The translations under genes were made by a program, and so were the position numbers. Of a stretch of DNA of 64,000 bases, positions 62,485 to 64,000 are shown one piece after another. The stretch's first letter is position 1. Each line of letters opens with the position of its first letter. The notes under the pieces are model-generated. The model searched no databases and was not told where the DNA came from. It was given only the letters and a program-made list of their open reading frames with translations. This DNA comes from DATAES01 sp963802415 (lineage in GTDB: Bacteria; Actinomycetota; Acidimicrobiia; Acidimicrobiales; JACDCH01): assembly GCA_963802415.1 (NCBI GenBank), contig CAWDIH010000001.1, forward strand, positions 1,798,001 to 1,862,000. The letters run 5' to 3'.

Positions 62485-62594
62485 CGCGTCGGCGCCTTGG
62501 AGTACAGCACCCAGCTGAGACGAGCCGTGTACCATCCCGCCGTCGCATGTCCGGCCGAGTCATGTGCTGCGGTCGGGGAGAACGGGGGCCGCCG

Positions 62595-63812
62595 ATGTTC
62601 CGACGTCGCGTTCATATCCGGCTGCTGTTGGCGAGCGTGCTCGTTGCGGGAACCATCGTCGTCGCAGGAGCGCAATCCGCGGCCGCCGACGGTCCGGGCG
62701 TCGGCGCTCCATGGGTGGTCAGTCTCGGCGACTCGGCGATATCCGGCGAAGCGGGTCGCTGGGCCGGCAACACGAACGACTCGTACACGAGAGTCGACGC
62801 ACTCGGCGCGGACGCGTACTACGACAACGCGACCCACACAGCGGAGGCGATTCCGGGATGCCATCGCTCCGAGTCGGCCGCGATCCACATCGGCGGCGGC
62901 GTCAGCTCGCTGAACCTCGCGTGCTCTGGTGCGCGAAGCGCGACGCACGGTGGCGGCAGCTCGGACTTCAAACCGGGAATCGACTTCTACAACAGCTCGT
63001 ACGGCAAGGGCCAGGCGCTCGCGCTGCAGGAGTTCGCCAGCAGCCACAACGTGAAGATGGTGACGGTGCTCATCGGCGTCAATGACTACGGCTTTGCCGA
63101 CATCCTGCAGAGCTGCTTCCTCGACTGGTACTTCTCGCCGTCGTGGTGGCCGAACTACTGCTACGACGACAGCGGCATCGCGTCCCGGTTCACCAGTTCG
63201 AACATTGCAGCGAAGACAGCTGCGATCAAGGGTGCGTTCCTCAACGTCCGGCAGGCGATGACGAACGCCGGCTATGCCGACTCGGCCTACACGATCATGG
63301 TCGACACGTACTGGTCGCCGATCCCGAACGGCGCGGGCAACCGTTACCCACAGAGCGGTTACAGCCGGCAGACCATCGGCGGCTGCGGCATGTGGAACAG
63401 AGACGCCGACTGGGCCAACAACACAGTGGTTCCGACCTTCAACAACTCCGTTCGCAACGCCGCGGCTCAGGCGGGCCTGACCAACATCAAGATCCTCGAC
63501 TTCACGTCTTCGCTCGTGGGCCGTCGCCTGTGCGAGAACACGGTCGGCCTCCTCGAAGAGGCCGGCGTTCCGTCGTGGACGTCCCCCGGTGCGGTCGACC
63601 GCACGGAGTGGGTGAACCAGCTCCGCACCACGAGCACGATCTTCGGCCCGTACCAGATCCAGGAGAGCGTGCACGCGAACTACTGGGGACAGCTCGCGAT
63701 GCGGGACTGCATGCGCCTCGCGTACAACGGTGGCTCACCACGTAGTGGAACGTGTGTACGGGCGGGAACCGGCCTGAACGGCTACGGCGAACCCAACATG
63801 ACGCTGCAGTAG
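62595..63812 (+). CDS. Secreted SGNH/GDSL-type esterase or lipase
   Basis: 405 residues from the ATG at 62595. Signal peptide to about 31 (AQSAAAD). Block I is VVSLGDSAISGEAGRWAGN with nucleophile Ser in GDSA; block III TVLIGVNDYGFADI with Asn; the Asp/His pair lies near the end in QESVHANYWGQ. Eight or more cysteines (GCHRSE, LACSGA, QSCFLDW, NYCYDD, GGCGMW, RLCENT, MRDCMR, GTCVRA) point to disulphide bonding outside the cell. It fits actinobacterial secreted lipases/esterases. Confidence 0.88.
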   Translation: MFRRRVHIRLLLASVLVAGTIVVAGAQSAAADGPGVGAPWVVSLGDSAISGEAGRWAGNTNDSYTRVDALGADAYYDNATHTAEAIPGCHRSESAAIHIGGGVSSLNLACSGARSATHGGGSSDFKPGIDFYNSSYGKGQALALQEFASSHNVKMVTVLIGVNDYGFADILQSCFLDWYFSPSWWPNYCYDDSGIASRFTSSNIAAKTAAIKGAFLNVRQAMTNAGYADSAYTIMVDTYWSPIPNGAGNRYPQSGYSRQTIGGCGMWNRDADWANNTVVPTFNNSVRNAAAQAGLTNIKILDFTSSLVGRRLCENTVGLLEEAGVPSWTSPGAVDRTEWVNQLRTTSTIFGPYQIQESVHANYWGQLAMRDCMRLAYNGGSPRSGTCVRAGTGLNGYGEPNMTLQ

Positions 63813-63880
63813 CTCGCGCGACTATGAGTTGCCGAGTCGCCGCCCACTTGCGGCCGTGCGGACGAACTCCGGCAGATACC

Positions 63881-64000
63881 TCAAGCACGGAGTGAGTGTG
63901 CAAGGGCGCGCTTGAAGCGCCGGTCGTAGCGCTCGTATTCGTCGCGCAACGATTGGCCGGGCCACGAACGGGGCAGGAGCTCGTCCGGCAGCAACGGGTC
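63881..64000 (-). CDS. C-terminus of a PaaX-like regulator (partial)
   Basis: The last 39 residues of a gene that runs out of the window: DPLLPDELLPRSWPGQSLRD then EYERYDRRFKRALAHSLRA and a TGA at 63881. DPLLPDELLPxxWPG is the C-terminal signature of PaaX-family repressors, best known for control of phenylacetate catabolism by phenylacetyl-CoA. Not enough sequence remains to say which pathway it controls here. Confidence 0.78.
   Translation of the reverse strand, partial: DPLLPDELLPRSWPGQSLRDEYERYDRRFKRALAHSLRA

Overview
The window is high-GC DNA (mostly G or C at third codon positions) with short intergenic gaps and many ATGA, GTGA and ATGACTGA start/stop overlaps. The gene content points to an actinobacterium: F420-type enzymes (two LLM oxidoreductases, a Ddn-type nitroreductase, a PPOX protein), an MMPL transporter, RskA-like anti-sigma logic and apparently leaderless starts. 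An Acidimicrobiia-like environmental lineage is my best guess, but this is inference. I see no rRNA, tRNA, CRISPR array, replication origin or intact mobile element. The region reads as chromosomal accessory and signalling DNA.

Layout. 1-1927: a coupled set of a membrane-anchored protein, a CX5R phosphatase and a PAP2 phosphatase. 2245-4986: a hypothetical protein, two alpha/beta hydrolases and a SET-domain protein. 4999-9413: a signalling block with lipoprotein, HAMP histidine kinase and CheY-like receiver, then a second receiver, a LuxR-type regulator and a degenerate broken kinase. 9687-12065: a secreted vanadium-haloperoxidase-like protein closed by a very strong hairpin, then SRPBCC and Ddn-like proteins. 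12191-16372: an OmpR/kinase pair divergent from an MMPL exporter. 16388-23915: a Rieske-domain protein, a dienelactone hydrolase, a secreted protein, a large cyclase-AAA regulator and a methyltransferase. 24015-31232: a run of small regulator/enzyme modules (HxlR/MFS, MerR/methyltransferase, TetR/LLM), several with visible palindromic operators. 31511-34717: a protein made of five almost identical 98-residue TIG repeats, followed by a swivelling-domain PEP-type protein. 34857-42970: assorted enzymes, a BTAD regulator fused to an alpha/beta hydrolase, and RTX-like secreted repeats. 43097-45984: an ArsR, AHSA1 and double DUF899 module. 46045-51062: an ECF sigma/anti-sigma pair, a repeat-rich exported protein and a spermidine-synthase-like membrane protein. 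51354-58883: an IS256 scrap, a TetR-controlled tautomerase/FAD/ketopantoate-reductase set, a probable toxin-antitoxin pair and small enzymes. 59148-60849: a second sigma/anti-sigma-like operon ending in a tiny exported peptide. 61267-64000: a TetR locus with nested palindromes, an SGNH esterase and the end of a PaaX-like regulator.

Three features tie the region together. First, a MerR regulator at 27028-27480 has near-identical palindromes at its own promoter and at the neighbouring methyltransferase, and a diverged one 9 kb away at the Rieske gene. The two promoters outside the merR gene have a TTGACT box, a 19-bp spacer and a start codon at the predicted +1. Second, two families of short dispersed repeats occur: a 55-65 bp family in four copies and a 44-bp palindromic family in two copies that encodes a shared C-terminal tail and stop. 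Third, at least twelve genes carry simple one-base frameshifts, some in homopolymers. This suggests either sequence error or ongoing decay, so products of those genes are described as they would read if repaired.
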